Assembly (NCBI RefSeq): GCF_010093205.1
Contig: NZ_PDWN01000008.1
Location: 1 to 64,000 of the forward strand
Reading direction: 5' to 3'
DNA: 64,000 nucleotides
DNA from: Pseudoxanthomonas daejeonensis
GTDB taxonomy: Bacteria > Pseudomonadota > Gammaproteobacteria > Xanthomonadales > Xanthomonadaceae
Under the pieces are notes generated by a model that was given only the letters and a program-made list of their open reading frames with translations, did not search any database and had not been told where the DNA came from. This document shows positions 1-10,081 of the stretch, one piece after another; position 1 is the first letter of the stretch; each line of letters opens with the position of its first letter. The translations under genes were made by a program, and so were the position numbers.

Positions 1-67
1 GCGGTGGCGTGCTGCGATCCGTGAACTGGCACAGGACGCCAAAGGGCTTGTTGAACGCGACCAGCAT
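1..67 (-). CDS. rRNA large subunit pseudouridine synthase (RluE-like), N-terminal fragment
   Basis: Only the first 22 codons are present; the gene runs off the left edge. The reverse strand reads MLVAFNKPFGVLCQFTD, which matches the start of RluE/RluB-type pseudouridine synthases, where 'xNKPxGVLxQFTD' opens the catalytic domain. RluE modifies a uridine in 23S rRNA helix 89. The ATG lies 15 bases after the stop codon of the upstream monooxygenase gene, and that stop (TGA, 83-85) is in frame, so the start cannot be further upstream unless it is one of the few non-ATG codons between. No clear Shine-Dalgarno is visible. Family assignment is fairly sure; the RluE subtype is inferred from the 'QFTD' context. 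Confidence 0.72.
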   Translation of the reverse strand, partial: MLVAFNKPFGVLCQFTDRSTPP

Positions 68-82
68 CGGAAGGGGCTGGAC

Positions 83-382
83 TCAGGCCAGGTGCAGGCC
101 GTGGCCACCCAGCGGCCGGGTTTCGCTGCGTGAATCGAAGCCGGCGATCAGCGGCCGTCCGCGCGCGATGGCGTCCTTCACCGCGGGCAGTGCCAGCGAA
201 CCCTGGTGGCTGGCCGCGCTGTCCCAGACTTCGGTGATCCACAGCGCGTCGTCATCGGCCGGGTCCTCGGCGATGACGTAGCTCAGGCAGCCGGGCATCG
301 CGGCCGTTCCTTCGAGCAGGACATCGGCCAGTGCCGCGCGTTGCCCCGCGATGGCGCGAATCCTTCCGATCAGTCCGTACAT
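83..382 (-). CDS. Antibiotic biosynthesis monooxygenase (ABM) family protein
   Basis: A 99-residue protein beginning MYGLIGRIRAIAGQ. The pattern (GLIGR at the N-terminus, 'ALADVLLEGTAAMPGC', then 'YVIAEDPADDDALWITEVWDS' split across strands, then 'ASHQGSLALPAVKDAI') is that of small dimeric ferredoxin-like ABM-fold proteins (YgiN/quinol monooxygenase type), which oxidise quinols or act on reactive small molecules without cofactor. I chose the internal ATG because everything upstream is low-quality and the family starts here. It lies just before the RluE-like gene and 149 bases after the methyltransferase gene, all on the minus strand. Substrate unknown. Confidence 0.8.
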   Translation of the reverse strand: MYGLIGRIRAIAGQRAALADVLLEGTAAMPGCLSYVIAEDPADDDALWITEVWDSAASHQGSLALPAVKDAIARGRPLIAGFDSRSETRPLGGHGLHLA

Positions 383-531
383 GGGCGCTCCGTTCGCGAC
401 AGGCAGGGCCGGGATCGACGCGCCGTGCCAGCACCGAATGAATCCGCGCCGGTCCACGGGTGGCCAATGGATCGCGGCGACGTTGCGGGAAGGGGTCGCG
501 CGCGCGGCGCGACCGCCCCTCGCCTCCTGTC

Positions 532-1398
532 TTACTCCTGGCCCGCCTTCTTCACGAAGCGCAGGGTCATCCGGTCGCTCTCGCCGATCGCCTGGTACTT
601 CGCGCGGTCGGCCTCCGGATGGTTGTTCGAAGGCGGCAGCGTCCACACGCCGTTCGGATGGTCCTTGGTGTCGCGCGGGTTGGCGTTGACCTCGCTGCTG
701 CCGGCCAGCTCGAAGCCGGCCGCCTTAGCCAACGCGATGACCTGGTCCTGGCCCACGTAGCCGCTCTTGTCGTCGGCCGGCACGTCGCCCTTGGCGCGGT
801 GCTCGACCACGCCGAGCACGCCGCCGGGCTTGAGCACGTCGTAGAAGCCCTTGAACATGCCCTCGGCCTGGCCGGCGCTGCGCCAGTTGTGCACGTTGCG
901 GAAGGTCAGCACCAGGTCGGCCGAGCCCGGCGCGCCGAACGACGGCGACTTCGGGTCATAGGCCACGACCGCGGCCTTGTCGAACTGCGCCGCGGCACCG
1001 GCGAATTTCTTGGCCAGGCCGTCCTTGCCCTTCTGGTAGTAGTCGCGCTGGCGGCCGGCCTCGTACGCGGCCGGATCCACGATCGCGGCGACGTACTTGC
1101 CGTCTTCGCGCAGGTAAGGCGCGAGGATCTCCGCATACCAGCCACCACCGGGGGTGATCTCCACGACGGTCTGGTCGGGCTTGATGCCGAAGAAGGCGAG
1201 GGTTTGTCCGGGATGGCGATAGGCGTCGCGCGGCGTGTTGGCCGGATCGCGCCACTTGCCGTCGATGGCAGCCTGCAGCGCGGCATCGGGCGCGGGCAGC
1301 GTGGCCGTGTCGGCCGGTTTGACGGCCTGCGCCATCGGCGCGGCGATCGCGAGGGACAGGCCCAGCAGGCAGGCACGGGAAAGCGGAATACGTGACAT
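532..1398 (-). CDS. Exported class I SAM-dependent methyltransferase
   Basis: 288 residues. An N-terminal signal peptide (about residues 1-25, ending ...APMAQA) precedes a Rossmann methyltransferase domain. Motif I is present in the modified form VVEITPGGGWYAEIL, followed by 'LVLTFRNVHNW' and 'LKPGGVLGVVEHR', as in the predicted methyltransferases of the COG4798 group. Proteins of this group are annotated as methyltransferases although a periplasmic location for a SAM enzyme is odd; the substrate is not known. A TAGGCT hexamer (minus strand, 1428-1433) sits about 29 bases before the ATG with GGAGCG between, so it probably has its own promoter. Fold call is confident; activity is inferred. Confidence 0.83.
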   Translation of the reverse strand: MSRIPLSRACLLGLSLAIAAPMAQAVKPADTATLPAPDAALQAAIDGKWRDPANTPRDAYRHPGQTLAFFGIKPDQTVVEITPGGGWYAEILAPYLREDGKYVAAIVDPAAYEAGRQRDYYQKGKDGLAKKFAGAAAQFDKAAVVAYDPKSPSFGAPGSADLVLTFRNVHNWRSAGQAEGMFKGFYDVLKPGGVLGVVEHRAKGDVPADDKSGYVGQDQVIALAKAAGFELAGSSEVNANPRDTKDHPNGVWTLPPSNNHPEADRAKYQAIGESDRMTLRFVKKAGQE

Positions 1399-1553
1399 CG
1401 CGACGCTCCGGTTCAGAAGTTGCGCGAGCCTAGCACGGGGTCCTTAAGGCGACGTCCATGCGGGTGCTGGAACCAGGGTGCGCATGCACATCGACGACCG
1501 GATGCACGGCGTATCCTCCGGGCCATCGATGCCACGGCACGGGAGCAGCACGC

Positions 1554-2579
1554 ATGACGACCAATACGCGAATCGTCCTGGCCTCGCGGCCCACGGGCGA
1601 GCCCCAACCCGCCAACTTCCGCCTCGAACAAGCCACGATACCGGTGACCGGTCCAGGCCAGGTCCTGCTGCGCAACCTCTACCTGTCGCTGGACCCGTAC
1701 ATGCGTGGTCGCATGAATGCCGGCCGGTCCTACGTGCCGCCGATCGCCATCGATGGCGTCATGGATGGCGGCACCGTGTCGCAGGTGGTGGAGTCGCAAC
1801 ATCCGGACTGGCATGCGGGCGACCTCGTGCTTGCCCACGGTGGCTGGCAGACGCACGCCCTGGTCGAGGGCAGCCAGCTGCGCCGTCGCCTCGATCCGGC
1901 CACCGCGCCGCTGACCACCGCGCTGGGCGTGTACGGCATGCCCGGTTTCACCGCATACGCGGGTCTGCGCGAGATCGGCAAGCCGCAGCCAGGCGAAACG
2001 GTGGTGGTGGCCGCGGCCGCCGGACCGGTCGGCGCCACCGTCGGCCAGATCGCCAGGCTGCAGGGCGCGCGCGTGGTCGGTATCGCCGGAGGGCCGGACA
2101 AGGTCGCCTGGCTGCGCGACGAACTCGGCTTCGACGCGGCCATCGACCATCGCGCGCCGGACTTCGCCGAACAACTGCGTGCCGCCGCGCCGGGTGGCAT
2201 CGATGTGTACTTCGAGAACGTCGGCGGCAAGGTGTTCGATGCGGTGCTGCCATTGCTCAACGATTTCGCGCGGGTTCCGGTCTGCGGCGTCGTCGCGCAC
2301 TACAACGCCACCGCCCTGCCCGAGGGTCCCGATCGCGTGCCCTGGCTGCTCACCCTGGTGCTGCAGCGCCGGATCACGCTGCGCGGCTTCATCCAGTCCG
2401 ACTTCATGCACCTGTACCCGGAGTTCGTGCGCGAGATGGGCGCATGGCTGCGCGATGGCCGCATGCGCTACCGGGAAGATTTCGTCGATGGACTGGAGAA
2501 CGCGCCGCAGGGCCTGATCGGCATGCTCCGCGGCGACAACTTCGGCAAGCGGATCGTGCGCATCGCGGCGCCGGCATGA
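1554..2579 (+). CDS. NADP-dependent oxidoreductase, CurA/zinc-free MDR family
   Basis: 341 residues starting MTTNTRIVLASRPTGEP. It has the features of the medium-chain leukotriene B4/curcumin reductase family: 'LYLSLDPYMRGRM' in the N-terminal GroES-like domain, the nucleotide motif 'VVVAAAAGPVGATVGQIAR', then 'YFENVGGKVFDAVL' in the Rossmann domain. Zinc ligands are absent. These enzymes reduce alpha,beta-unsaturated ketones and aldehydes with NADPH. The ATG is chosen because GGGAG lies about ten bases upstream and family members start at this motif. The gene converges on aceK. Physiological substrate unknown. Confidence 0.9.
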   Translation: MTTNTRIVLASRPTGEPQPANFRLEQATIPVTGPGQVLLRNLYLSLDPYMRGRMNAGRSYVPPIAIDGVMDGGTVSQVVESQHPDWHAGDLVLAHGGWQTHALVEGSQLRRRLDPATAPLTTALGVYGMPGFTAYAGLREIGKPQPGETVVVAAAAGPVGATVGQIARLQGARVVGIAGGPDKVAWLRDELGFDAAIDHRAPDFAEQLRAAAPGGIDVYFENVGGKVFDAVLPLLNDFARVPVCGVVAHYNATALPEGPDRVPWLLTLVLQRRITLRGFIQSDFMHLYPEFVREMGAWLRDGRMRYREDFVDGLENAPQGLIGMLRGDNFGKRIVRIAAPA

Positions 2580-2674
2580 GGTCATAGCCGCAGCGCAGCG
2601 GGACGAGGTCGCCCGCCGCGGAACGGAAGCTGTCGTTCGCCGGGCCTGTGCCGCTGCCCGCACGACCCGGTGGC

Positions 2675-4384
2675 TCAGGCCAGCTTCAAGGCTTCCGGAT
2701 ACGGCGGCGTGTCCGGCCATTCGCCGCGGCGCAGCTGCGCCTGCAGCAGCTGCCACCACTGCGGATCGAACAGTTGCCCATGCACCGCCTTCAGCGCCGC
2801 GGCCAGCGGTGCGGGCAGGGCCATGAACATCGCGAAGCGTTCGGGGAACACGTCGCCCGCGGCCACGTGGAACCACGGCTCGCTGGCGATCTGCTCCTCG
2901 TAGCTGGTGGGCTTGGGCCACTCGCGGAAATGGCACTCGCTGACCGCGCCGATCTCGTCGTAGTCGTAGAACACCACGCGGCGATGGCGCGACACGCCGA
3001 AGTTCTTCAGCAGCATGTCGCCGGGGAAGATGTCGTTGCGCGCCAGGTCGACGATCGCCTGGCCGTAGTCCAGCGCGGCCTGGCGTGCGCCATCGGCGGT
3101 CTGTTCGCGCAGGTACAGGTCCAGCGGACGCAGCCGGCGCTGCACGTAGCACAACCGCAGCACGACATCGTCGCCCTCCTCTTCCAGGCTGCCGGCGCAG
3201 GTCGCGCGCAGTTCTTCCAGCAATGCCGGATCGAAGCGCGCGCGTGGGAAGCGCAGGTGCCGGAACGGCTGCGCGTCGAGCAGCCGGCCGACCCGGTCCA
3301 GGCGGAACACGCGTTCGTACTGCGCCTGCACTTCGACCGGCGTCGTCCGCTTGGGCCATTCGAAGCGGTCGCGGATCACCTTGAACACCAGCGGCTGCCC
3401 GGGCAGGGTGAACACCGCCATCACCATGCCCGGCGTGCCCTCGGCACGGACCAGCCGTTCGGCCGGATGCGCGTGGAAATAGCGGAAGAAGCTGCGATAG
3501 CGCTCGGTCTTGCCCTGCTTGGCGCGGCCGAGCACGGTGTACAGCTCGTCGATGGGCTTGTGCGGCAGCACCGAGCGCAGGAACACCACCGCGTCGCCCA
3601 CGGTCGGCAGGTCGGCCTGGAAGTAGCTGCGCGAGACGCCGAACAGCTGGGCCACGTCGGCGCGCCGGGTCAGTACCGCTTCGGCGCGGATGCCGTCCTC
3701 GCCGTGCACCAGCGCGATCACGCAGGGCGAGAAGCGGTGTTCGCCGTATACGCGGCCGACCAGGTACGCCCGGCGTTCGCGATAGAACACCGTGTCCAGC
3801 AGCTCGATGCCGCGCACCGGATGCTCGCCCCAGTGCGCCAGGTCGTCCTGCAGGCGGATGGCTATTGCCGCCGCGCAGCGGGTGCGGTGCGCGTACGGCA
3901 CGGCGAAGCGGTAGTTCTCCAGTACCCGCATGAAGGTGTCGGTCGGCCGCGTCTCGGAGACGGCGTAGCTGTGCCGTGCCACCGGCAGGGTGATCGCATC
4001 GGTCGGCTCGATGTCCAGGGCGACGAACTCGATCGCCGGATCCACGCCGCGGCTGCGGAAGAAGCGCCGGGTCAGCGTGTTGTAGAAGGTCTTGTACAGC
4101 TCGACGTCGATCAGTCCGTCGATCAGGCCCGAATAGGCGCCGCGCGCGGCGCCCCACAGCGGGCGGTCGTGGGCCTGCATGCCCAGCAGCGCGGCCAGGC
4201 GGCGGCCGCACGCGTCGATGCAGGTGTCGTACAGGCCCAGGCGTTCGGCCGCGTCCTCGCGCGCGCCGGGCCAGTCGCGCGTTTCGAAGCGCCGCTGCGC
4301 GCGCCGGCTGATCGCCGCGAAACGCGCGTGGTAGTCGTCGAAGGCGTCGCGGATCTGCGCGGCGATGGCGTCGGCCTGGGTCAT
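2675..4384 (-). CDS. aceK: Isocitrate dehydrogenase kinase/phosphatase AceK
   Basis: 569 residues, close to the usual 570-580. AceK phosphorylates and dephosphorylates isocitrate dehydrogenase to set flux between the TCA cycle and the glyoxylate shunt. Visible signatures: the nucleotide loop 'AEGTPGMVM' (about 314-322), Lys335 in VFKVIRDRF, catalytic Asp456 in [11 protein letters not shown] and Asp474/Asp476 in FYDYDE, matching the essential E. coli Lys336, Asp457 and Asp475. The start at MTQADAI is preceded on the minus strand by TACCAT exactly six bases upstream, suggesting a leaderless transcript. aceA and aceB are not in the window, but a monomeric isocitrate dehydrogenase gene lies about 1.9 kb away, also on the minus strand. 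Confidence 0.97.
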   Translation of the reverse strand: MTQADAIAAQIRDAFDDYHARFAAISRRAQRRFETRDWPGAREDAAERLGLYDTCIDACGRRLAALLGMQAHDRPLWGAARGAYSGLIDGLIDVELYKTFYNTLTRRFFRSRGVDPAIEFVALDIEPTDAITLPVARHSYAVSETRPTDTFMRVLENYRFAVPYAHRTRCAAAIAIRLQDDLAHWGEHPVRGIELLDTVFYRERRAYLVGRVYGEHRFSPCVIALVHGEDGIRAEAVLTRRADVAQLFGVSRSYFQADLPTVGDAVVFLRSVLPHKPIDELYTVLGRAKQGKTERYRSFFRYFHAHPAERLVRAEGTPGMVMAVFTLPGQPLVFKVIRDRFEWPKRTTPVEVQAQYERVFRLDRVGRLLDAQPFRHLRFPRARFDPALLEELRATCAGSLEEEGDDVVLRLCYVQRRLRPLDLYLREQTADGARQAALDYGQAIVDLARNDIFPGDMLLKNFGVSRHRRVVFYDYDEIGAVSECHFREWPKPTSYEEQIASEPWFHVAAGDVFPERFAMFMALPAPLAAALKAVHGQLFDPQWWQLLQAQLRRGEWPDTPPYPEALKLA

Positions 4385-4390
4385 GCGCGC

Positions 4391-4396
4391 ATGGTA
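4391..4396 (-). promoter_or_regulatory. -10-like TACCAT six bases before aceK ATG
   Basis: The minus strand reads TACCAT, GCGCGC, ATG. Spacing places the expected transcription start at or next to the A of the ATG, so aceK mRNA may be leaderless. No good -35 is apparent. The same six-base spacing recurs at rlmI, rmuC, the DUF1905 gene and the sterol desaturase gene. Confidence 0.4.
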
Positions 4397-4449
4397 GGGC
4401 GGGATTCGGCCCCGCCGCCACGGCACGTCTGGCGCAAAGCACGCGCTGG

Positions 4450-4467
4450 AGCGGGGCTTGCCCCGCT
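4450..4467. terminator. Hairpin downstream of the OB-fold gene
   Basis: AGCGGGGC, TT, GCCCCGCT forms a perfect 8-bp stem with a 2-base loop, 44 bases past the stop of the OB-fold gene and upstream of aceK. No T-run follows, so termination would be weak or Rho-assisted. Confidence 0.4.
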
Positions 4468-4511
4468 GCTTGCTCCGATGGGCCGCCTACAGCAGCGGGA
4501 CAGGCCCGGGG

Positions 4512-4868
4512 CTACGGAGCCAGCACTTCCAATGTCTGCACATCGATGTAGCGACCGCCGAAGCCGCGTTCGATCTCGCCGGTGATCCGCACCTTGTCTT
4601 CCGGCCCGACCTTGCGGCCCTGCCAGGTCTTGTTCTCGATCTCGACCCGGATCTCGCCGGTCTCGTCGCGGAAGGTGAAGTACTCGTCGCGCAGGTGGCC
4701 AACGACATTGCCGGTCAGGGTGACGTCGCTGCCCACCCGGGCATTGCCGACCGCCGCGACGGTGGACGCCTGCGGCGACGCGCTGGGGCCGGTGAACTGG
4801 GCGGTTGCCGGGAGGGAAAGGGAAAGCACGGAAAGGGACAACGCGAAAGCGAAGACGATCCTCTTCAT
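4512..4868 (-). CDS. Periplasmic OB-fold stress protein, YgiW/YdeI (BOF) family
   Basis: 118 residues: signal peptide (MKRIVFAFALSLSVLSLSL...ATAQ) followed by one OB-fold domain with the family pattern 'VGSDVTLTGNVVGHLRDEYF', then 'TFRDETGEIRVEIENKTW' and 'VRITGEIERGFGGRYIDVQ' (each run shorter than the whole). YgiW/YdeI proteins are periplasmic and linked to peroxide, acid and cationic-peptide stress in enterobacteria; the ligand is not established. The start follows a good AAGGAG ribosome-binding site. It stands alone between the LysR gene and aceK, with 102 bases upstream for a promoter and a hairpin downstream. Confidence 0.87.
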   Translation of the reverse strand: MKRIVFAFALSLSVLSLSLPATAQFTGPSASPQASTVAAVGNARVGSDVTLTGNVVGHLRDEYFTFRDETGEIRVEIENKTWQGRKVGPEDKVRITGEIERGFGGRYIDVQTLEVLAP

Positions 4869-4970
4869 CGCATCTACTCCTTGGGGAATGCCGTCCCGGT
4901 CGTGGGCGCCTGGCATCGGCATCCCGATTATGCGCATCCGCACCGGCGGACCATGAATGCGCGTGTCCGC

Positions 4971-5846
4971 TCAGGCGCTCGGCCCGGCGGCCTGCTCCAG
5001 CAACCATTCGCGCATGATCGCGAAACCGGGATGCGACACGCTGCGCTCCGGATACACGAGGTAGTGGCCGAATCCGGCCGGCAGGTGCTCGCGCGCCAGC
5101 GGGACCAGGCGCCTGGCGCGGACCAGGGGCTCGGCCAGCGTCCAGCGCGCCAGGGCCACGCCCATGCCCTGCACCGCGGCCTGGTGCAGGGTCTCGGTGT
5201 CGTCGAAGCGGGCGACGTAGCGCTCGGGCGCTTGCCCGCCGAAGCGCGCGAACCAGTCCTTCCAGCGATCAGCCGGATCGCCCAGCAGCGGGAGTTCCGC
5301 CAGTCGATCCAGCGCCGGCTCGCCGTGGCGCTCGACCAGCGCGGGACTGGCGACCGGCACGATCGATTCGTGGAACAGCAGCTCGGCGCGCACGCCCGGC
5401 CAGTGGCCTGCGCCCAGGCGCAAGGCCAGGTCCACCGGCTCGCGTTCGAAGTCCACCACGTGCGTGCTCGACTGCAGGTTCAACGCGAGCTCGGGATGCC
5501 CAGCCAGGAACGCCGGCAGCCGCGGCACCAGCCAGGCGGTGGCCATCGACGGGATCAGGCTCAGCGTCACCGTGTTGTCGCTGCGCACGCTGGCATGCCG
5601 CAGGGCGTGCTCGATGGTGGCCAGCGGTCCGGCGATCGCGTCGAACAGGCGCTGGCCCTCGGGAGTGGGTTCGACCCCGCGCGGACCGCGGGCCAGCAGG
5701 CGATGGCCCAGGCGTTGTTCGAGCAGGCGCATGCGATGGCTCAGCGCGCTCACGGTGAGGTTCATGCGCTCGGCCGCGCGGGTCAGGTTGCCGAGCCGGG
5801 CGGCGGTGACGAAGGCTTCGACCTGGTCCAGCGGGAGCCGGCTCAT
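4971..5846 (-). CDS. LysR-family transcriptional regulator (GcvA-like)
   Basis: 291 residues. The N-terminal winged helix-turn-helix is clear: LDQVEAFVTAARLGNLTRAA, then MNLTVSALSHRMRLLEQRLG (about residues 6-48). The C-terminal substrate-binding domain has the GcvA-like wording 'DNTVTLSLIPSMATAWLVPR', 'VDFEREPVDLALRLGAGHWPG' and 'QGMGVALARW'. Such regulators usually control a divergent neighbour; here that is the small unknown gene at 5955. AGGTGA upstream supports the ATG. A TTG-N9-CAA dyad at 5922-5936 in the shared promoter region is a candidate LysR box. Effector and regulon unknown. Confidence 0.93.
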   Translation of the reverse strand: MSRLPLDQVEAFVTAARLGNLTRAAERMNLTVSALSHRMRLLEQRLGHRLLARGPRGVEPTPEGQRLFDAIAGPLATIEHALRHASVRSDNTVTLSLIPSMATAWLVPRLPAFLAGHPELALNLQSSTHVVDFEREPVDLALRLGAGHWPGVRAELLFHESIVPVASPALVERHGEPALDRLAELPLLGDPADRWKDWFARFGGQAPERYVARFDDTETLHQAAVQGMGVALARWTLAEPLVRARRLVPLAREHLPAGFGHYLVYPERSVSHPGFAIMREWLLEQAAGPSA

Positions 5847-5920
5847 CTTGAATTCACCTCAACCCTGATGCGCAGATGTTTCGCTTTTTGCTCGGCAATC
5901 GTGGACCTATCTTGGCAGCC

Positions 5921-5937
5921 GTTCAAGCCGGAGTGCC
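5921..5937. promoter_or_regulatory. Candidate LysR box CTTG-N9-CAAG
   Basis: CTTG (5921-5924) and CAAG (5934-5937) form a dyad with nine bases between, of the T-N11-A type recognised by LysR regulators. It lies between the LysR start (5846) and the divergent small gene (5955), just upstream of the latter's ribosome-binding site. It overlaps a TATCTT hexamer (5918-5923) that could be a -10 box. Assignment by position and symmetry only. Confidence 0.35.
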
Positions 5938-5954
5938 GGCAACGGAGCGGTGTC

Positions 5955-6182
5955 ATGGATAGCACGAACAACGGGTGGTGGCGGCAACTGGCGGCGATGT
6001 ACCAGGGACTGTTGTTCCTCGACGGCCATATCGTCGACCCCCCCGCCGCCGCCGGGGAGGATCGCGACGGCGCCGGGCAGGTGCTCGAAGGCGCACGGGC
6101 CGGGCATCGGCACCCGCGTGCCCGGATACGCCTCGACGCACGCCGGCTGCGCGCGGGCATCGCGTTTTCGCTGTTCCGCTGA
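5955..6182 (+). CDS. Small hypothetical protein divergent from LysR gene
   Basis: 75 residues beginning [22 protein letters not shown] do not recognise a family. A GGAG ribosome-binding site lies eight bases upstream of the ATG, and the gene is divergent from the LysR regulator, which supports it being real. The first 30 residues look like protein (amphipathic, with aromatic residues); after a run of seven C bases at 6038-6044 the composition shifts to Arg/Ala/Gly-rich low complexity ([16 protein letters not shown]). The tail may therefore be out of frame or degenerate. Possibly a target of the neighbouring LysR. Treat the start as fairly likely and the C-terminus as doubtful. Confidence 0.45.
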   Translation: MDSTNNGWWRQLAAMYQGLLFLDGHIVDPPAAAGEDRDGAGQVLEGARAGHRHPRARIRLDARRLRAGIAFSLFR

Positions 6183-6217
6183 CGGTGGTCGCCCGCCGCG
6201 CAGCGCGCGCAAACGAC

Positions 6218-6241
6218 GACGCCCGGCCGGAGCCGGGCGTC
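6218..6241. terminator. Hairpin between the small gene and icd
   Basis: GACGCCCGGC, CGGA, GCCGGGCGTC: a perfect 10-bp stem with a 4-base loop between two convergent genes. On the minus strand (downstream of icd) it is followed by GTCGTCGTTT, giving a short T-rich tail. Likely bidirectional. Confidence 0.65.
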
Positions 6242-6280
6242 TGGAGGGCATTGCGGTGACGCGGCTTTCGCCGCGCCGAC

Positions 6281-8859
<2,579 letters not shown>

Positions 8860-10041
8860 ATGGATACCCACTACCCCACCGTACGGCTGAAGAACGCCTG
8901 GCGTTCCAGCCATCCCTGGATCTTCCAGAAACTGGTCGACAAGCCCGCGCAGAAGCCCAAGCCGGGCGAAATCGTCGACGCGTTCGACGTCGAGGGCCAG
9001 TTCATCGGCCGCGGCTTCTACAACGGCCACTCGCGCATCGCGCTGCGCATCCTCGAGAACGACCCGGCGGTGGCCGTGGATGCCGGCTGGTTCACCCGCA
9101 GGATCGGCGAGGCGATCTCGCTGCGCCGCGACGTGTTGAAGCTCGACGAGGTCTCCGACGCCTGGCGCGTCGTGCATTCCGAGGGCGATGGCCTGTCCGG
9201 GCTGGTGGTGGACCGCTACGCGGACCTGCTGGTGGTCGAGTTCTTCAGCGCCGGCATGTACCGCCATCGCGAATGGATCTATGCCGCGCTGCGCGAACAT
9301 TTCCCGGGCGCGCGCATCTACAGCTTCGCCGACGAGCACGTGCAGAAGCAGGAGAGCTTCGACTACCGCCCGGTCTACAGCGGCGGCGGTTCGCCCGAGC
9401 CGGCAGTGATCACCGAATACGGGATCCGCTTCCGCGCCGATCCGGCCGGCGCGCACAAGACCGGCTTCTTCGCCGACCAGCGCGAGAACCGGCAGTGGTT
9501 CTCGCAGCAGGTGGCCGGCAAGACCGTGCTCGACCTGTGCTGCAACACCGGCGGATTCGCGGTCTACGCCGCGGCGCGCGGCGCGGCCGAGGTCACCGGC
9601 ATCGACATCGACGAGGCGGTGATCGAAATCGCCAAGGGCAACGCGCGCCTCAACGGGGTCAAGCCGCGCTTCGTGCAGGCCGACATCTTCCCGTGGCTGC
9701 GCGACGCGGCCAATCGCGGCGACCGCTACGACGCGGTGATCCTGGATCCGGCCAAGATGACCCGCGACCGCGACCAGGTCATCCCCGCGCTGAAGAAGTA
9801 CCTGGACATGAACAAGCTGGCGCTGGGCGTGGTCAAGCCCGGTGGCCTGTTCGCCACGTTCTCCTGCACCGGCCTGGTGGCCGAGGACCAGTTCCTGGAC
9901 ATGCTGCGCCGCGCCGCGTTCTACGCCGGGCGCACGGTGCAGGTGCTGAAGGTGGCCGGCGCCGGCGCCGACCACCCGTTCCTGGCCAACGTGCCCGAGT
10001 CGCGCTACCTCAAGGCGGTGTTCTGCCGCGTACTCGACTGA
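8860..10041 (+). CDS. rlmI: 23S rRNA m5C1962 methyltransferase RlmI-like (PUA + MTase)
   Basis: 393 residues, like E. coli RlmI (396). An N-terminal PUA domain (about 1-75, 'NAWRSSHPWIFQKLVDKPAQ' to 'GFYNGHSRIALRIL') is followed by an EEHEE insert and a Rossmann methyltransferase domain with 'HKTGFFADQRENRQW', motif I 'VLDLCCNTGGFAVYAAARGA' and the segment ILDPAKMTRDRDQV. It methylates a cytosine in 23S rRNA using SAM. Note DPAK where many relatives have DPPK. The catalytic Cys in 'FSCTGLVAEDQF' is present. Its transcript is probably leaderless (TACAAT six bases before ATG). Divergent from icd, convergent with an amino-acid permease gene across a strong hairpin. Confidence 0.92.
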   Translation: MDTHYPTVRLKNAWRSSHPWIFQKLVDKPAQKPKPGEIVDAFDVEGQFIGRGFYNGHSRIALRILENDPAVAVDAGWFTRRIGEAISLRRDVLKLDEVSDAWRVVHSEGDGLSGLVVDRYADLLVVEFFSAGMYRHREWIYAALREHFPGARIYSFADEHVQKQESFDYRPVYSGGGSPEPAVITEYGIRFRADPAGAHKTGFFADQRENRQWFSQQVAGKTVLDLCCNTGGFAVYAAARGAAEVTGIDIDEAVIEIAKGNARLNGVKPRFVQADIFPWLRDAANRGDRYDAVILDPAKMTRDRDQVIPALKKYLDMNKLALGVVKPGGLFATFSCTGLVAEDQFLDMLRRAAFYAGRTVQVLKVAGAGADHPFLANVPESRYLKAVFCRVLD

Positions 10042-10047
10042 GCCAGC

Positions 10048-10072
10048 CGCCGGCGGAAGGTTTCCGCCGGCG
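10048..10072. terminator. Bidirectional hairpin between rlmI and permease gene
   Basis: CGCCGGCGGAA, GGT, TTCCGCCGGCG: a perfect 11-bp stem with a 3-base loop in the 40 bases between two convergent genes. No T-run. Position and symmetry support a shared terminator. Confidence 0.6.
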
Positions 10073-10081
10073 ATGCCCCGC

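Noticed and set aside
1413-4442. Minus-strand frame of about 1000 codons covering both the CurA-like gene and aceK in another frame
   Set aside because: aceK in the neighbouring frame is unmistakable, and the CurA-like protein lies on the other strand; this frame has no family features.
4458-6182. Plus-strand frame spanning the OB-fold and LysR genes
   Set aside because: Antisense to two clear genes. Only its last 75 codons, from the ATG at 5955 with a ribosome-binding site, may be real, and these are listed separately.
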